Assembly (NCBI RefSeq): GCF_016741775.1
Contig: NZ_JAERRK010000014.1
Span: forward strand, 124,001-188,000
DNA from: Streptomyces actinomycinicus
GTDB taxonomy: Bacteria; Actinomycetota; Actinomycetes; Streptomycetales; Streptomycetaceae
Direction: 5' to 3'
Length of the DNA: 64,000 bases
Below, in pieces: positions 63,974 to 64,000 of this stretch. Position 1 is the stretch's first letter. Every line of letters starts with the position of its first letter. Under the pieces are notes generated by a model, which had not been told where the DNA came from, searched no databases, and saw only the letters and a list, made by a program, of their open reading frames with translations. The translations under genes and the position numbers were made by a program.

Positions 63974-64000
63974 CAGCAGCCCCCTTCGGCCGTGAACTGC
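63973..64000 (-). CDS. repSA: 3' end of a second RepSA-type gene
   Basis: Only the last 9 residues plus stop are in the window; they end QFTAEGGC, against QFVAEGGC in the first rep. The stop overlaps the xis ATG (TGATG), as in copy 1. This shows that a second element backbone continues to the right. Confidence 0.75.

Larger units (their letters stand above)
61547..64000. mobile_element. AICE-2: second element of the same kind, left part (continues past the window)
   Basis: From the second 35-bp repeat the order is again Hint end, toxin tip, immunity gene, int, xis, rep (last 9 codons seen at the edge). This repeats the order at the left of AICE-1 with a different tip and immunity gene but homologous int/xis/rep. 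It looks like a tandem integration at one site. The right end should lie some 8-9 kb beyond the window if it is the size of AICE-1. Confidence 0.7.

Overview
The window is high-GC chromosomal DNA from a Streptomyces (or very close relative). Evidence: codon bias, TTG/GTG starts, overlapping stop/start pairs, and a run of core Streptomyces genes (parC, ptsH, pat, sepH, hemH/cpfC, cutRS, dut) in the order familiar from the S. coelicolor chromosome. The block suhB-like / DUF4193 / DUF3093 / dut / DUF3710 / OB-fold / DUF3159 / two TrkA / APC permease / TRAM methyltransferase also follows an order known from Mycobacterium tuberculosis (Rv2689c-Rv2701c neighbourhood). No rRNA, tRNA or CRISPR array was seen.

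Layout. 1-14.4 kb: parC (partial), a catalytic/non-catalytic M16 peptidase pair, an M23 endopeptidase under a c-di-AMP (ydaO-type) riboswitch, a GntR regulator, HPr, the GNAT/acyl-CoA-synthetase fusion Pat, DUF5998, a phosphodiesterase-like protein, thymidine kinase, a VOC protein and a sulfurtransferase. 14.7-25.8 kb: sepH, a lactone-oxidase-like flavoprotein, an MFS exporter, ferrochelatase, inositol monophosphatase, CutRS, DUF4193, DUF3093. 25.9-38.7 kb: thioesterase, dut, DUF3710, a broken ABC ATPase, kdpDE, OB-fold, DUF3159, two RCK/TrkA proteins, a KimA-like APC permease and an RNA methyltransferase. Several of these concern potassium. Short tandem repeats (period 7, 15, 21, 33, 35, 46, 50) fill many of the intergenic gaps.

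38.7-64 kb is accessory: an IS256-type transposase remnant; a secreted LamG/DNRLRE protein and a 2306-residue secreted RHS polymorphic toxin ending in a Hint domain plus an LHH (HNH/Endo VII) nuclease tip, with an overlapping SUKH immunity gene; then an actinomycete integrative and conjugative element (AICE: int, xis, RepSA-type rep, SpdB/DUF2637, FtsK-type Tra, GntR/KorSA, XRE, NUDIX).

The main discovery candidate is at the element ends. A 35-bp stretch of the Hint coding sequence (51031-51065, encoding HTYYVLAGETP) recurs exactly at 61547-61581, right after the element. There it is joined to a different toxin tip (PD-(D/E)XK-like nuclease), a different immunity gene (DUF4304) and then a second int-xis-rep module running off the right edge. 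Each module therefore reads Hint-end / toxin tip / immunity / int / xis / rep. I infer that this AICE family uses the conserved 3' end of RHS Hint domains as its attachment site. On integration it would replace the toxin tip and supply the matching immunity gene, just as other AICEs restore the 3' end of a tRNA gene. Two elements appear to have integrated one behind the other. Both integrase/excisionase modules carry small indels, so the elements may be decaying, or the sequence may contain a few indel errors.
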